The notes: a model not told the origin generated them from the sequence alone. A stretch of 64,000 bases of DNA from Shewanella electrica (GCF_022321485.1 NZ_JAKOGG010000010.1:55316-119315); one strand, 5' to 3'; numbered from the stretch's first letter, positions 9,004-19,418 are shown. Numbers and translations: made by a program.

Positions 9004-9294
9004 ATGAATATTCGTCCATTACATGACCGCGTAATTGTGAAACGTCTGGAAGTCGAAGCGACTTCAGCTGGCGGCATTGTATTGACTGGCAGCGCGGCCG
9101 AAAAATCTAGCCGAGCAGAAGTATTGGCAGTCGGCCATGGCCGGATTTTGGAAAATGGCGAAGTGCGGCCACTGGATGTGAAAGTTGGTGATGTAGTGAT
9201 CTTCAACGAAGGTTACGGCGTGAAAAAAGAGAAGATCGACGGTCAGGAAGTATTGATCCTGTCTGAATCAGATCTGATGGCTATCGTAGAGTAA
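9004..9294 (+). CDS. groES: Co-chaperonin GroES (Hsp10)
   Basis: Seven-membered lid of the GroEL folding chamber. The 96 residues are standard length, beginning [14 protein letters not shown] and containing the mobile loop with [15 protein letters not shown], the roof-loop region and the closing [25 protein letters not shown] segments. AGGAG stands 8 nt before the ATG. It forms an operon with groEL, 56 bp downstream, behind the sigma32 promoter. Confidence 0.99.
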   Translation: MNIRPLHDRVIVKRLEVEATSAGGIVLTGSAAEKSSRAEVLAVGHGRILENGEVRPLDVKVGDVVIFNEGYGVKKEKIDGQEVLILSESDLMAIVE

Positions 9295-9338
9295 GCCGCT
9301 TTTAACCATAACGACATTCCAACGAATTAACGTATTAA

Positions 9339-10994
<1,656 letters not shown>

Positions 10995-11049
10995 TCCATC
11001 TTGCTGGCCGATGACTAAGGCTTAGCTTTAGTTCATCACCCAGACTCAA

Positions 11050-11087
11050 CAAAACCCTCGGACTTAGGTTCGAGGGTTTTGTGTTTT
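11050..11087 (+). terminator. Rho-independent terminator of groESL
   Basis: An 11-bp stem (CAAAACCCTCG 11050-11060 with CGAGGGTTTTG 11071-11081), 10-nt loop and a TGTTTTT tail. It lies between convergent genes and could also slow transcription from the minus-strand gene. Confidence 0.9.
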
Positions 11088-11091
11088 TAGC

Positions 11092-11529
11092 TTATTTATC
11101 GCCACTCTTCTTGGCTAAAATCTCCACCTCGGCGTGTTTCGTCACCCCCGCCACATTCAGTGCCGCACTGCCCATTGACTCGTAGGTCAGTTCCAACTTT
11201 TGCAGCTTAGCACCATCTTTATCTGGCAGATTGAGACTACGTGACGACATACCCTTAGTGAGCGTGCCCAAGCTGTCAAACTCCTTAGTATTGCCGTCTG
11301 ACATATGCACTTTGATCTTTTTCAGATTCACCGTGCCTTGAGTGCACTTGATTTTGAGCTGGCTAAAATGGCTGTCGGCAAATGGAGATAGCGGTTTTAC
11401 TGTATCAGTTTCCGCTTGAAAGCTGACTTTTTTATCAGCGATCTTTTCCCAATCTTTATCACCAGCAACCGCATGTAGGCTAAACAGCGTGGTCATAGCG
11501 GCTAGTGTTATGGTAGGTATGAGTTTCAT
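11092..11529 (-). CDS. Small secreted protein, DUF2541-like
   Basis: The function is not known. Residues 1-22 are a clear Sec signal peptide ending in HAVAG. The 120-residue mature part is rich in lysine and beta-type strands, with KIKCTQGTVNLKKIKVHMSDG, then SRSLNLPDKDGAKLQKLELTY. This pattern (a strand with a residue-by-residue perturbation, a bracketed Leu-Asn, then a charged strand) resembles E. coli YaaI (DUF2541) but I cannot confirm it. A CIK-type cysteine is single, so no disulfide is expected. The gene stands alone, convergent with groEL. Confidence 0.82.
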   Translation of the reverse strand: MKLIPTITLAAMTTLFSLHAVAGDKDWEKIADKKVSFQAETDTVKPLSPFADSHFSQLKIKCTQGTVNLKKIKVHMSDGNTKEFDSLGTLTKGMSSRSLNLPDKDGAKLQKLELTYESMGSAALNVAGVTKHAEVEILAKKSGDK

Positions 11530-11889
11530 TGCATCGCTCCCTTGATAGTTGATCCTTGCAGCTAAAGCTATAGCAGAGGAATATCAAACCAGCGAATGGT
11601 GGCGAGCTGAGATGTGGCTCAATCGCTCGGTTTGCCGTAGTTGCTGCAACTGTTACCTCTGGGTGTAAGTGAGTGAGCAGTTTGAAGTGTGTAGGTAAAT
11701 AGTCGGTTGTGATGGCGTAGGTACTTTAGCGCCTGCTGCTGTTAGCTATGACGCATAATGCTTGCGGCTTGTGATCTGCTTTAAAAATCGACAATTTGTT
11801 CATCCATAACTTGGCAGGAATGCACTAAGGTTATGCTATTGCGCCTAAGACAATGGACTGTTGGCGTACCTGAGCAAGGAGACATACAG
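11530..11889. other. 360-bp intergenic region
   Basis: Lies between divergent genes. A possible plus-strand promoter is TTGGCA near 11811 with TATGCT about 15 nt further on; the spacer is short. No repeat, RNA gene or convincing coding frame was seen. Confidence 0.5.
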
Positions 11890-12153
11890 ATGACATCAGA
11901 TAGAGAATTTGTATCACAGGTTGAGCAGTACTATTGCAAGCAGCAAAAATCAAAATTGCACTCGCTCGCATTGGGATGTGCACTATTGGTACTCACAGTG
12001 TTTGGTCACGATTGGCTCAGCAGTATTTCCGATGAGTTACCGATGATATTCGCCATGTGGGCTGGTGTTAGCTTCAGTATCTTCTTTTTCAATTATTGGG
12101 GCTCACCCGCAGACAAGTTACTTGGCGAAGCGATGGAGAAACTGACCAAATAG
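11890..12153 (+). CDS. Small two-helix membrane protein
   Basis: Unrecognised. An 87-residue protein with a charged N-terminal 25 residues, two hydrophobic segments (about 28-42, LALGCALLVLTVFG, and 52-70, MIFAMWAGVSFSIFFFNYW) and a short charged tail. The loop between the helices is short, suggesting a hairpin in the inner membrane with both ends in the cytoplasm. I chose the ATG at 11890 because AAGGAGA stands 8 nt upstream; an in-frame ATG at 11833 has no ribosome site. It is monocistronic, so context gives no hint. Confidence 0.72.
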   Translation: MTSDREFVSQVEQYYCKQQKSKLHSLALGCALLVLTVFGHDWLSSISDELPMIFAMWAGVSFSIFFFNYWGSPADKLLGEAMEKLTK

Positions 12154-12303
12154 CGTCCGCGGTAAAACAACCCAGTTTGGGCGCAATTGCTGTAGCCACC
12201 ATCACTTGGCTGTGCGGCATTTGAATCGTTTTGCCTCACAGCAACAGATGAAGCATGACCTTCTTGGTAATAACACCAAGGAGGTCATTTTATCTGCCCC
12301 TAG

Positions 12304-12630
12304 CTAATCAGAATTATCAAATGCATTAAGTGCAATAGGCAACGCGGCAATGACGATATTGCCCGCCGCTGGCAGCCCCAATAACACCGCACTGATAATC
12401 TCCTCACGCGAAGCGCCCGCTTGTTTAGCCTCGGTAACGTGGAATGGTATACCGCTGGTTAATCCCAGCACTGAAAGCACCGCGAGGTAGCCAAGACATT
12501 CGGTTTTGCGATCGAGCGCAGAGGCCTTGGTTAACCCTTGTGCGGTGCCCAGCCAAACTTGGGCATAAGCGGGCGCTTGTTGCATAAACACTTGAAACGC
12601 ATTGCTGACTAATTTGTTGTTATCGTCCAT
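12304..12630 (-). CDS. Carboxymuconolactone decarboxylase-like protein without the CxxC
   Basis: An all-helical AhpD/CMD-fold protein. The segment around residues 43-78 (KTECLGYLAVLSV, then FHVTEAKQAGASREEIIS) matches the family's core, in which a CxxC or catalytic proton relay normally precedes the conserved His. Here the loop reads LTSGIPFHV, so both cysteines are absent while His and the AGAS-REEI helix cap remain. AhpD-type peroxidase-reductase activity is therefore unlikely. The gene is divergent from the MDR oxidoreductase gene across 257 bp; the two may share a regulator, which is inference. Confidence 0.83.
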   Translation of the reverse strand: MDDNNKLVSNAFQVFMQQAPAYAQVWLGTAQGLTKASALDRKTECLGYLAVLSVLGLTSGIPFHVTEAKQAGASREEIISAVLLGLPAAGNIVIAALPIALNAFDNSD

Positions 12631-12887
12631 GAGCTTACCTGCGATTGTCGGTTGAATACGGGGTGTTGGTTAAATAATCTCCACCAAACGCAGGGCGAAA
12701 ACTCAGCGCTGGATAGCACTTTTCACTTGCTGATGACGTGGTTACTTTAGGCCCAGTCAATCTTCTAAAATTGATACTCACCCTTGTGATACGCCAGCGC
12801 ATCCCAATATTGAATAAATAGCTTGTCGCTAAGCTGCAACATGTTTTCCGCTCACAAGAGCAAACCACCGCAAATAAGGAAGCGAAT

Positions 12888-13901
12888 ATGAAAGCGTTAA
12901 CCCTGAAGCAACCCGGCGGACTTGAGCACATTACCGTGGCTGAATTGGCCGACCCTGGTCAGCCTGGCCCGGGTGAAATCCGTGTGGCGATTAAAGCCAG
13001 CTCGCTTAACTTCCATGATTTACTGGTTGCCAATGGTACCTCGCCAACGGCTGACGGCCGTATTTTGATGTCTGATGGTGCCGGTGTGGTTGAAGCTGTT
13101 GGCGCTGGCGTCGAAGAGTTCGCCGTGGGCGATAACGTGGTCTCCACCTTCTTCCCTAATTGGCCTGCGGGTACGCCGTTTGCTGGCGTTAGTCACTTTG
13201 GTCACACCCCGGGCGATGGCGCCCACGGTATGGCGGCGGAATATGTGGTACGTCCGGTGAGTGCCTTTACCAAAGCGCCTAAAGGCTGGAGTCATGCCGA
13301 AAGTGCCACCATCACCACTGCAGGATTAACCGCGTGGCGGGCGCTGGTGGTTGATGGTCAATTAAAAGCGGGCGCAACCGTATTAACCCTCGGCACCGGT
13401 GGGGTATCCATTGCGGCGGTGCAGTTGGCAAAAGCCATGGGTGCACGGGTGATTGCCACGTCTTCTTCTGACGCCAAATTGGCAAAGCTTAAAGCACTCG
13501 GTGCCGATGCCGTGATTAACTACAAAACCCATCCAGAGTGGTTTAAAGAGGTGCTGCGTTTAACTGACGGCGCGGGTGTTGACCACATTGTGGAAGTAGG
13601 CGGTCCGGGCACCTTGTCGCAATCGATGCAGTGTGTGAAAGTCGGTGGTCATATTGCGTTGATTGGTGTGTTGACTGGTGTGCAAGGTGATATTCCATCG
13701 GCATTGTTCATGACCAAACAGGCGCGCTTACAAGGTTTGATTGTAGCGAGTCGCCGTGATCAGCAAGAGTTTGTTACCGCGCTGGAAGTCAATGGGATTC
13801 GCCCGGTGATTGATACCACCTTCCCATTTGAACAACTGGCCGATGCGTTTGCGCATCAACAAGCCGGTAAGCACTTTGGTAAAGTGTGCGTCGAATGGTA
13901 A
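12888..13901 (+). CDS. Zinc-independent MDR oxidoreductase (quinone reductase-like)
   Basis: A medium-chain dehydrogenase/reductase using NAD(P)H. The GroES-like N-terminal domain spans about 1-130 and the Rossmann domain about 150-270, with LTLGTGGVSIAAVQLAK as the nucleotide-binding turn. None of the cysteine ligands of zinc alcohol dehydrogenases is present, which points to the quinone-oxidoreductase or enoyl-reductase branch. At 337 residues it is full length. AAGGAAGCGAAT precedes the ATG. It ends at a strong terminator, so it is monocistronic; substrate unknown. Confidence 0.9.
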   Translation: MKALTLKQPGGLEHITVAELADPGQPGPGEIRVAIKASSLNFHDLLVANGTSPTADGRILMSDGAGVVEAVGAGVEEFAVGDNVVSTFFPNWPAGTPFAGVSHFGHTPGDGAHGMAAEYVVRPVSAFTKAPKGWSHAESATITTAGLTAWRALVVDGQLKAGATVLTLGTGGVSIAAVQLAKAMGARVIATSSSDAKLAKLKALGADAVINYKTHPEWFKEVLRLTDGAGVDHIVEVGGPGTLSQSMQCVKVGGHIALIGVLTGVQGDIPSALFMTKQARLQGLIVASRRDQQEFVTALEVNGIRPVIDTTFPFEQLADAFAHQQAGKHFGKVCVEW

Positions 13902-13952
13902 GCGGTTGCTGAGGTTGATCGCCAGCCGCGGCGATTAACTCGTACATGGTTT

Positions 13953-13998
13953 AAAAACGCTAAAGGCTAGGGATTGTCTTTAGCGTTTTTGTTTCTTT
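13953..13998 (+). terminator. Rho-independent terminator
   Basis: A 13-bp stem (AAAAACGCTAAAG 13953-13965 with its complement 13978-13990) followed by a T-rich tail. It closes the MDR oxidoreductase gene. Confidence 0.88.
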
Positions 13999-14183
13999 TC
14001 TCGTCAAACAACGGCATTGCGCTGGATTTTTAGCATGTTTTTGTCATATTATGTCAATCGCTTTGTCCAGTAGTAGTTTTATCTGGCTGATAAACATAGC
14101 TTTTGTCATTCATATTGATCTTCATGGACTGAATAGAACAACTAGCCAGCTTGGTTAGTCACAACTGCAAATTTGGAGTGCTC

Positions 14184-14531
14184 ATGAAAAAGTTTTTTGT
14201 GCTGATTACCGCCTTGATATTGTCTGCTTGTTCCCAACCCACCCCGCAAGAACAAGTGCAACAGACCATGAAAGAGATTGTTACTGCGATCGATAACGGC
14301 GAGAAGCAACTGCTGCTCGACAAGTACGTGGATATGGGGAAATACAACATCACCGCCAAAGATCTACAGCAGGAAAATCTCGATCGCCTGAAAGAGGTTT
14401 TAGTAAAGGCTGAAAACCAAGCGCCAGAGATGAACGAAGACAACACGCGCGCTGAGATTGCCGTGGAAGGAATGCACAAACCGTTGACCTTCACCAAAGC
14501 CGAAGATGGTCAGTGGAAACTGAACAACTAA
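14184..14531 (+). CDS. Predicted small lipoprotein
   Basis: The 115 residues begin with a lipoprotein signal peptide, MKKFFVLITALILSAC, whose lipobox LSAC puts the acylated Cys at 16. The next residue is Ser, not Asp, so outer-membrane sorting is expected. The mature part is a short helical domain followed by strands (ITAKDLQQENLDRLKEVLVK, then TRAEIAVEG and GQWKLNN), resembling the small NTF2-like domains of DUF4878-type lipoproteins, but this is uncertain. I chose the ATG at 14184 with GGAG upstream; an in-frame start at 14151 would bury the signal peptide. A terminator follows. Confidence 0.85.
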   Translation: MKKFFVLITALILSACSQPTPQEQVQQTMKEIVTAIDNGEKQLLLDKYVDMGKYNITAKDLQQENLDRLKEVLVKAENQAPEMNEDNTRAEIAVEGMHKPLTFTKAEDGQWKLNN

Positions 14532-14547
14532 GCCTGATGATGATTGC

Positions 14548-14578
14548 AAAACTCACCCACGCGGTGAGTTTTGTTTTT
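14548..14578 (+). terminator. Rho-independent terminator
   Basis: A 10-bp stem (AAAACTCACC 14548-14557, GGTGAGTTTT 14563-14572), 5-nt loop and a GTTTTT tail just past the lipoprotein gene. Confidence 0.88.
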
Positions 14579-14632
14579 GCGGTGCGGTAATGTCGATACC
14601 GCACCTCACCGACGCAAATAAGGAGATTTTGC

Positions 14633-15385
14633 ATGCCGCTGTTACTGTCGATGCCATTGTTTACCGATGTACCTAAGCTCAAGCCGGATGAACTCTGTGT
14701 CTATCTACGCCAGCATTGGGCTGATATCGCCGAGATTACTGCGGTAGAAGCGGATGATCGGTCAGTATCGTTTTACTGTGGCACTACGCTGGTGCTGCTC
14801 GCGATCATGCCTGCCGCGTTGCCGTGGAGTGAATTAGAAGGGCCGTGTCACACCAGTTGGCTGTGGCCTGAAGCGCTCACTGAGGTTAAGCAACATTGTC
14901 ACCATCTGGTGATTACTGTGAGTGATGATGCGCTCGAACCTGTGCCGCTATCGGCGTTACTGACGCAAGTCACTGCGGCGGTTTTGGCGACCACCGACAA
15001 GGCACTTGGCGTGTATTGGTGCAATGCAGCTTTGTTAGTGCCGCAACAACTGTTTATCGATTTTGCTGTGCAAGTGTTACCTAACGAAGTGCCTATTTAT
15101 CTGTGGGTGGATGTGCGCGCTGGGCAAGATGAGGGCGGCAGTAGCGGCTTTACCACCGGGCTTGAGGCATTGGGACTGATGGAAATTGAAGCGCTGCAAA
15201 CGCCCGAACCGGTGGCCGAATTAAGAGAACGGCTGACCAGCTTGGCGGTTTATACCATCGAAAATGGCCCGGTGATCAATGATGGTGACACTATCGGTGA
15301 GAGCGAGCAGGAGCGGATCGGCGTGGTCTATTCAGCGTCACACTTCGGCCACGAACAGCAAGTGATGTTGCTGCAATATCGTTAA
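14633..15385 (+). CDS. DUF4261 domain protein
   Basis: The function is unknown. A 250-residue soluble protein without signal peptide. The C-terminal half carries the pattern GFTTGLEALGLMEIE (near 181-195) and a late DGDTIG, typical of DUF4261; such proteins often sit near immunity-type or SUKH-type genes, but no toxin is visible here. The N-terminal half is a mixed alpha/beta region beginning MPLLLSMPLF. AAGGAGA lies 6 nt before the ATG. It is flanked by a terminator upstream and rhlE downstream. Confidence 0.85.
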   Translation: MPLLLSMPLFTDVPKLKPDELCVYLRQHWADIAEITAVEADDRSVSFYCGTTLVLLAIMPAALPWSELEGPCHTSWLWPEALTEVKQHCHHLVITVSDDALEPVPLSALLTQVTAAVLATTDKALGVYWCNAALLVPQQLFIDFAVQVLPNEVPIYLWVDVRAGQDEGGSSGFTTGLEALGLMEIEALQTPEPVAELRERLTSLAVYTIENGPVINDGDTIGESEQERIGVVYSASHFGHEQQVMLLQYR

Positions 15386-15562
15386 ACCTTGGTTGCGCCA
15401 GCCCATTATTATGCTGGCGCCGTTGGGGTTTCGCTATCGTTAACCCCAACATTCAACTATACTTGCGCCGCTGCTGACCCATCGCGGTTAGCCGCGCACC
15501 ATTGGCGTATCAGGTCTTGCTGACCGCGCCGCACTTCACGCACTTATTACCCGAGATTTACC

Positions 15563-17044
15563 ATGTCATTTGCCGCCCTTGGATTACGCGAATCTATTGT
15601 TACTGCTTTAACTGAATTGGGGTATGCCCAACCAACGCCGATCCAACAGCAGGCGATTCCGGTGGTATTGGCGGGGAAAAACTTGCTCGCTGCGGCGCAG
15701 ACGGGTACCGGTAAAACCGCCAGCTTTGTGCTGCCTTTATTAGAGCGCTTTGCCGATTGTGACAAAATCCGCCCTAAGCGTGTGCGCGCCATCATTCTTA
15801 CGCCAACCCGTGAGCTGGCGGTGCAGGTGCATGACAACATCAGCAACTACGCCAAACATCTGAACCTTACGTCGATGGCAATGTACGGCGGTGTCGCCGA
15901 AGCGCCACAAAAGCAGCGTTTGATTGAGGGCGTCGATATTCTGGTGGCGACTCCCGGCCGTTTGTTGGATATGTACACTCAGCGCGCTATCCGCTTTGAT
16001 GAAACTTCAGTATTGGTGCTGGATGAAGCCGACCGCATGCTCGATATGGGCTTTATTGAAGCGATCAACAAAATCATCGAACGCCTGCCAGAAGAGCGAC
16101 AAAACCTGTTGTTCTCAGCCACGTTATCGAACCAAGTGCGGGCATTGGCAAGAACCGCCGTCATCGATCCGGTAGAGATCGAAATCTCCCGCAACAAAGC
16201 CAGCGCGCCTAAGATTGAGCAGTGGTTGGTGACGGTTGATAAAGACACCAAATCAGCCCTGCTGAGCCATTTGATCAACGAGCATGGCTGGCAACAAGCG
16301 CTGATCTTTATCCGCACAAAACAAGGTGCGGCTAAGCTAGTGAGCCAACTGGAAAAACGCGGCATTGTTGCTGAAGCGTTCCACTCAGGCCGTAGCCAAG
16401 CCTCGCGCGAGCAACTGCTGGAAGACTTTAAAGCAGGCAAGTTGCGCTTCTTAGTTGCTACTGGGGTGGCATCGCGCGGCATTGACATTGAAAACCTGTC
16501 GCGGGTGGTTAACTACGACCTGCCCGACGAAGCCGATGACTATATTCACCGTATCGGCCGTACTGGCCGTGCTGGTCACAGTGGTGAAGCGGTATCGCTG
16601 CTATCCAAAGACGATTTTCGCAATCTGTGCGCCATTGAACGCCGCTTGAATCAACTGATTGAACGTCGTGAAGTGGATGGTTTTGCGCCGAAAAAACCAG
16701 TGCCGGTGTCGGTGCTCAACTTTGTGCCTAAAAATAAATCGACCAAACCGAGCCACGCCAAAACCCGCGATGCTGATGCGCCTGAGGTGTATCGCAGCAG
16801 TGAAGGCGGTTTTGATAGTCGCCAAGCGAAGAAGCACCGCAGTGCCAAAGCGAAGCCAAAGAGCCAACATCTGCCACAAAGCCACACCGAGCGCCCAGCC
16901 CGTGGTGAGCGCATGGAAACGCGTCGTAGCCGCAGCGAAAATAGCGACAGCCAAGCCGCGCGTAAACCCGCGCGCGAGCCAGCACGTGAACCAAATAAAG
17001 CTGATGACCAAGCGTTTAACCCTTGGTTAGCTGGTAAGAAATAG
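15563..17044 (+). CDS. rhlE: DEAD-box ATP-dependent RNA helicase RhlE
   Basis: Unwinds short RNA duplexes in ribosome maturation and mRNA turnover. Two RecA-like domains are complete: Q motif (GYAQPTPIQQQAIP), motif I AQTGTGKT at 45-52, Ia PTREL at 81, motif II DEAD at 154-157, SAT near 186, and motif VI HRIGRTGR near 331. After about residue 375 comes a 120-residue Lys/Arg/Ser-rich tail with little structure, typical of RhlE and probably an RNA-binding tether. It appears monocistronic and ends at a hairpin. Assignment to RhlE rather than another DEAD-box paralogue rests on the N-terminus (MSFAALGL) and length. Confidence 0.93.
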   Translation: MSFAALGLRESIVTALTELGYAQPTPIQQQAIPVVLAGKNLLAAAQTGTGKTASFVLPLLERFADCDKIRPKRVRAIILTPTRELAVQVHDNISNYAKHLNLTSMAMYGGVAEAPQKQRLIEGVDILVATPGRLLDMYTQRAIRFDETSVLVLDEADRMLDMGFIEAINKIIERLPEERQNLLFSATLSNQVRALARTAVIDPVEIEISRNKASAPKIEQWLVTVDKDTKSALLSHLINEHGWQQALIFIRTKQGAAKLVSQLEKRGIVAEAFHSGRSQASREQLLEDFKAGKLRFLVATGVASRGIDIENLSRVVNYDLPDEADDYIHRIGRTGRAGHSGEAVSLLSKDDFRNLCAIERRLNQLIERREVDGFAPKKPVPVSVLNFVPKNKSTKPSHAKTRDADAPEVYRSSEGGFDSRQAKKHRSAKAKPKSQHLPQSHTERPARGERMETRRSRSENSDSQAARKPAREPAREPNKADDQAFNPWLAGKK

Positions 17045-17351
17045 CCTTCACCTCATCGCGTGTTTCAGTTGCATTATTATCAGTTAATACGCTGTATTAG
17101 CTGATAATTTTGCGATATTCCCCAACGTTTTTACCTTGAGCTTGCGATAGCTCACGTTCTGATACTTTGCTCTGCGCTGTGCTCCGGTTTTGTCCTAAGC
17201 TTAATCAGTACCAATAGATCCCATGCGGCTTTGCAGGGGATTTGCGCGCGACGGCTACGTTATAGGCTGATTATTACCTTGCGCAAATTCAGGGCCTTAG
17301 GGCGGTTGGTACCTCCTGTCATTGCAGCCAATCAAATAAGGATGGTACTAG
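17045..17351 (+). other. 307-bp intergenic region with a strong hairpin
   Basis: The main feature is a hairpin at 17076-17108: 8 bp (ATTATCAG/CTGATAAT), one U-G, then 6 bp (TAATAC/GTATTA) around a GCT loop, followed by TTTT. It may be the rhlE terminator. The remainder up to the next GTG start shows no coding frame with a ribosome site, and no clear promoter. Confidence 0.55.
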
Positions 17352-18257
17352 GTGAAAGCCAATACAGCGTGTATTTCCTGCATTACCCGTCAAGCGATGG
17401 AGGCGGCACAGCAAGCCTGTGATGATCCTGCCAGCGTCGAGCGAGTGCTCCAATGTGTGCTGGCCGATATTGCCACGTTAGATCTGTCGTTATCGCCACC
17501 TGAGTTAGCACAACAAATTCATCGGCGCCTGCGACAAGAAAGCCATTGTGACGATCCTTATGCCCAGCTCAAGGCGCAATCGGCGGCGCAAGCGCTGTGT
17601 CTTGCCCATCGTGCCAAAGCCGCGATAGCTCGTGCTAGCAATCCGTTTGAAGCGGCGCTGCGCTTTGCCATTGCGGGCAATGTTATCGATTTTTCCGCTT
17701 TTCCTATCGATGCTGCCACCAGTGCCGACGAAGCCATTGCCCAAGCATTAAGCCAAGCTATTGATCGCGCCATGGTGCAACAACTGCACACGGACTTAAC
17801 CCATGCCAAACGGGTACTACTGCTGGCCGATAATGTCGGCGAAACCTTCTTTGATAAGCTATTTATTGAGCAACTGCCACCGCATGTTGAAGTGATATAC
17901 GCGGTTAAATCTGCGCCGGTGATCAACGATGCCACCGTGGCTGATACGCTCGATGCTGGCATTGCCGCGGTGGCAAAAGTGATCGATAGCGGTTGTGATG
18001 CGCCCGGTACTCCGCTGGCACAGTGTTCGGTGAGTTTTAAACACTATTTTGATAGCGCCGATGTGGTGATTGCCAAAGGCCAAGCTAACTACGAAACCCT
18101 CAGTGATGTCAGCCGCGAAGTGTATTTTCTGCTGCAAATTAAATGCGTGGTGCTGGCAGAACACCTCCAGTTACCGTTGGGCAGTTGGGTCATCAGCAGT
18201 AACCAGCAGCTCCGCCAGCAAGCACACGCCGTTGGTGCCGAGGCCGCCGTTTTGTAA
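17352..18257 (+). CDS. DUF89/ARMT1-like damage-control phosphatase
   Basis: Member of the DUF89 family, metal-dependent phosphatases that remove phosphate from damaged or overflowing sugar and cofactor phosphates. This bacterial type has an N-terminal CxxC (CISCITRQAMEAA, residues 7-10), and the catalytic C-terminal region shows LLLADNVGETFFDKL (Asp and Asn metal ligands), an SAPVINDAT turn, then GQANYETLSD. The last hydrophobic strand holds FLLQIKC. Start is GTG at 17352, with AAGGAT 9 nt upstream. Length 301 is normal for subfamily I. The neighbouring secreted gene gives no clue to substrate. Confidence 0.87.
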   Translation: MKANTACISCITRQAMEAAQQACDDPASVERVLQCVLADIATLDLSLSPPELAQQIHRRLRQESHCDDPYAQLKAQSAAQALCLAHRAKAAIARASNPFEAALRFAIAGNVIDFSAFPIDAATSADEAIAQALSQAIDRAMVQQLHTDLTHAKRVLLLADNVGETFFDKLFIEQLPPHVEVIYAVKSAPVINDATVADTLDAGIAAVAKVIDSGCDAPGTPLAQCSVSFKHYFDSADVVIAKGQANYETLSDVSREVYFLLQIKCVVLAEHLQLPLGSWVISSNQQLRQQAHAVGAEAAVL

Positions 18258-18284
18258 AGGTAGATGAGAATTATTGTCATTAAC

Positions 18285-18317
18285 ATGGCGGGCAAGTTAC
18301 AGTAGCCCGCCATTTTT
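18285..18317 (+). terminator. Rho-independent terminator
   Basis: A 9-bp GC-rich stem (ATGGCGGGC 18285-18293, GCCCGCCAT 18305-18313) with 11-nt loop and a TTTTT tail after the DUF89 gene. Confidence 0.87.
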
Positions 18318-18341
18318 GTCTCTGTCGTTGAGAACTATCGA

Positions 18342-19340
18342 ATGAACACCCGCTGGAGTGGATTTTTTTGTGGGCTAATGTTGCTGTGTTGCAGCCCAAT
18401 CAGTGTTGCTGAACAGTCTGAGCCACAGCCTGTTAACGAGCTGCTGGCGCAGCAATTAGCTGACGGTAAATTGGTCGCTTTGGGCGATGTGCATGGCTCG
18501 CCATTGATTGTGCAGCAGTTGTTAGCGTTTTTAGCTGAGCCACAACATTGGCAGCAAGTGGATGATATTGCGGTGGAGTTTGGTAACTCGCGCTATCAAG
18601 CCGTGGCTGATCGTTATGTGGTCGATGGCGCAGCGATGGACCTGAGCCAAGTGCGGCCGATTTGGCGCGATACGCTGTACTTTATGGCATGGCAGTATGA
18701 CGTGTATGAACAGCTCGTACAGCAACTGCGGCAGTGGAACCAAACCCGCACCCATAAAGTGCGGCTGGTATTGGCCGAGCCGCCACTGGATTGGTCCAGT
18801 CTAACCGCGCAAGGTTGGCAACAGCAGGTGGCGCAGCGCGAGCAGGGCTATGTGCAGATCATCACCCAGCAAGTGCTGCAACCTAAACGTCGCGGTATTT
18901 TGCTGTTTGGTACGTTCCACATGATGAAACAACCGGTGGTAATGCAAAACGGTGAGTCGTTTAGTTCGCTGGTCGCGCTGTTACGTCAACAACAAGACGC
19001 TGACATTTATACGGTGTGGCCGCGTATCGCTGGTGACAAGGTCAGTGCCCAAGCGACAGCGCCTTATCTGCTGCCGCTAGCAAGCTCGGCCCTTGGTGCA
19101 CAGCCATTTAGTCATATCACTGCGCGTGTCGGTGGCAGTGAACCAGCGTTGCTACGAGATGTGGCGGATGCTTATCAGTTTCTTGCTTCTACCGCACGAA
19201 AAGCGCCCTACAGCCATGCGGCATTAACCGATACGGTTTGGCATCAAGAGTTACAACGCCGCGCGGCAATTGTCGGTGGCCGTAGCGGCCAGCAGATCCA
19301 GCAGTGGCTAACGCAACATGCCATCACTGCACCAAAGTAA
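18342..19340 (+). CDS. Secreted protein of unknown function, possible TIKI/ChaN-like fold
   Basis: Not confidently recognised. Residues 1-23 are a Sec signal peptide (hydrophobic FFCGLMLLCC, ending SVAEQ), so the protein is exported. The mature part has VALGDVHGSPL near residue 46 and AVEFGNSRYQ near 77, then LLFGTFHMM near 185. Spaced Gly-Asp-x-His and Glu motifs of this kind occur in the TIKI/EreA/ChaN superfamily of metal-dependent hydrolases and heme-binding proteins, but this is a resemblance by eye. Length 332. It lies behind a terminator and is convergent with the arabinanase gene. Confidence 0.75.
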   Translation: MNTRWSGFFCGLMLLCCSPISVAEQSEPQPVNELLAQQLADGKLVALGDVHGSPLIVQQLLAFLAEPQHWQQVDDIAVEFGNSRYQAVADRYVVDGAAMDLSQVRPIWRDTLYFMAWQYDVYEQLVQQLRQWNQTRTHKVRLVLAEPPLDWSSLTAQGWQQQVAQREQGYVQIITQQVLQPKRRGILLFGTFHMMKQPVVMQNGESFSSLVALLRQQQDADIYTVWPRIAGDKVSAQATAPYLLPLASSALGAQPFSHITARVGGSEPALLRDVADAYQFLASTARKAPYSHAALTDTVWHQELQRRAAIVGGRSGQQIQQWLTQHAITAPK

Positions 19341-19358
19341 ATAGTTTTACGCTGTACC

Positions 19359-19381
19359 AAGGGGCGCAATTAGCGCCCCTT
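19359..19381. terminator. Hairpin between convergent genes
   Basis: A 9-bp stem (AAGGGGCGC 19359-19367, GCGCCCCTT 19373-19381) with a 5-nt loop between convergent stops. There is no real U tract on either side, so efficiency is doubtful. Confidence 0.45.
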
Positions 19382-19418
19382 GCTGCTGTCGTGCTGTGAA
19401 ACTACAGCTCGACAACCC

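Noticed and set aside
11808-11825. Sigma54 promoter before the small membrane protein gene (TTGGCAGGAATGCA)
   Set aside because: The GG-to-GC spacing is 7 nt, not 10.
12635-12931. 98-residue minus-strand frame
   Set aside because: It overlaps the start of the MDR gene, is Cys/Arg-rich without a family pattern, and has no ribosome site.
17231-17422. 63-residue frame overlapping the DUF89 start
   Set aside because: No ribosome site and it overlaps a well-supported gene in another frame.
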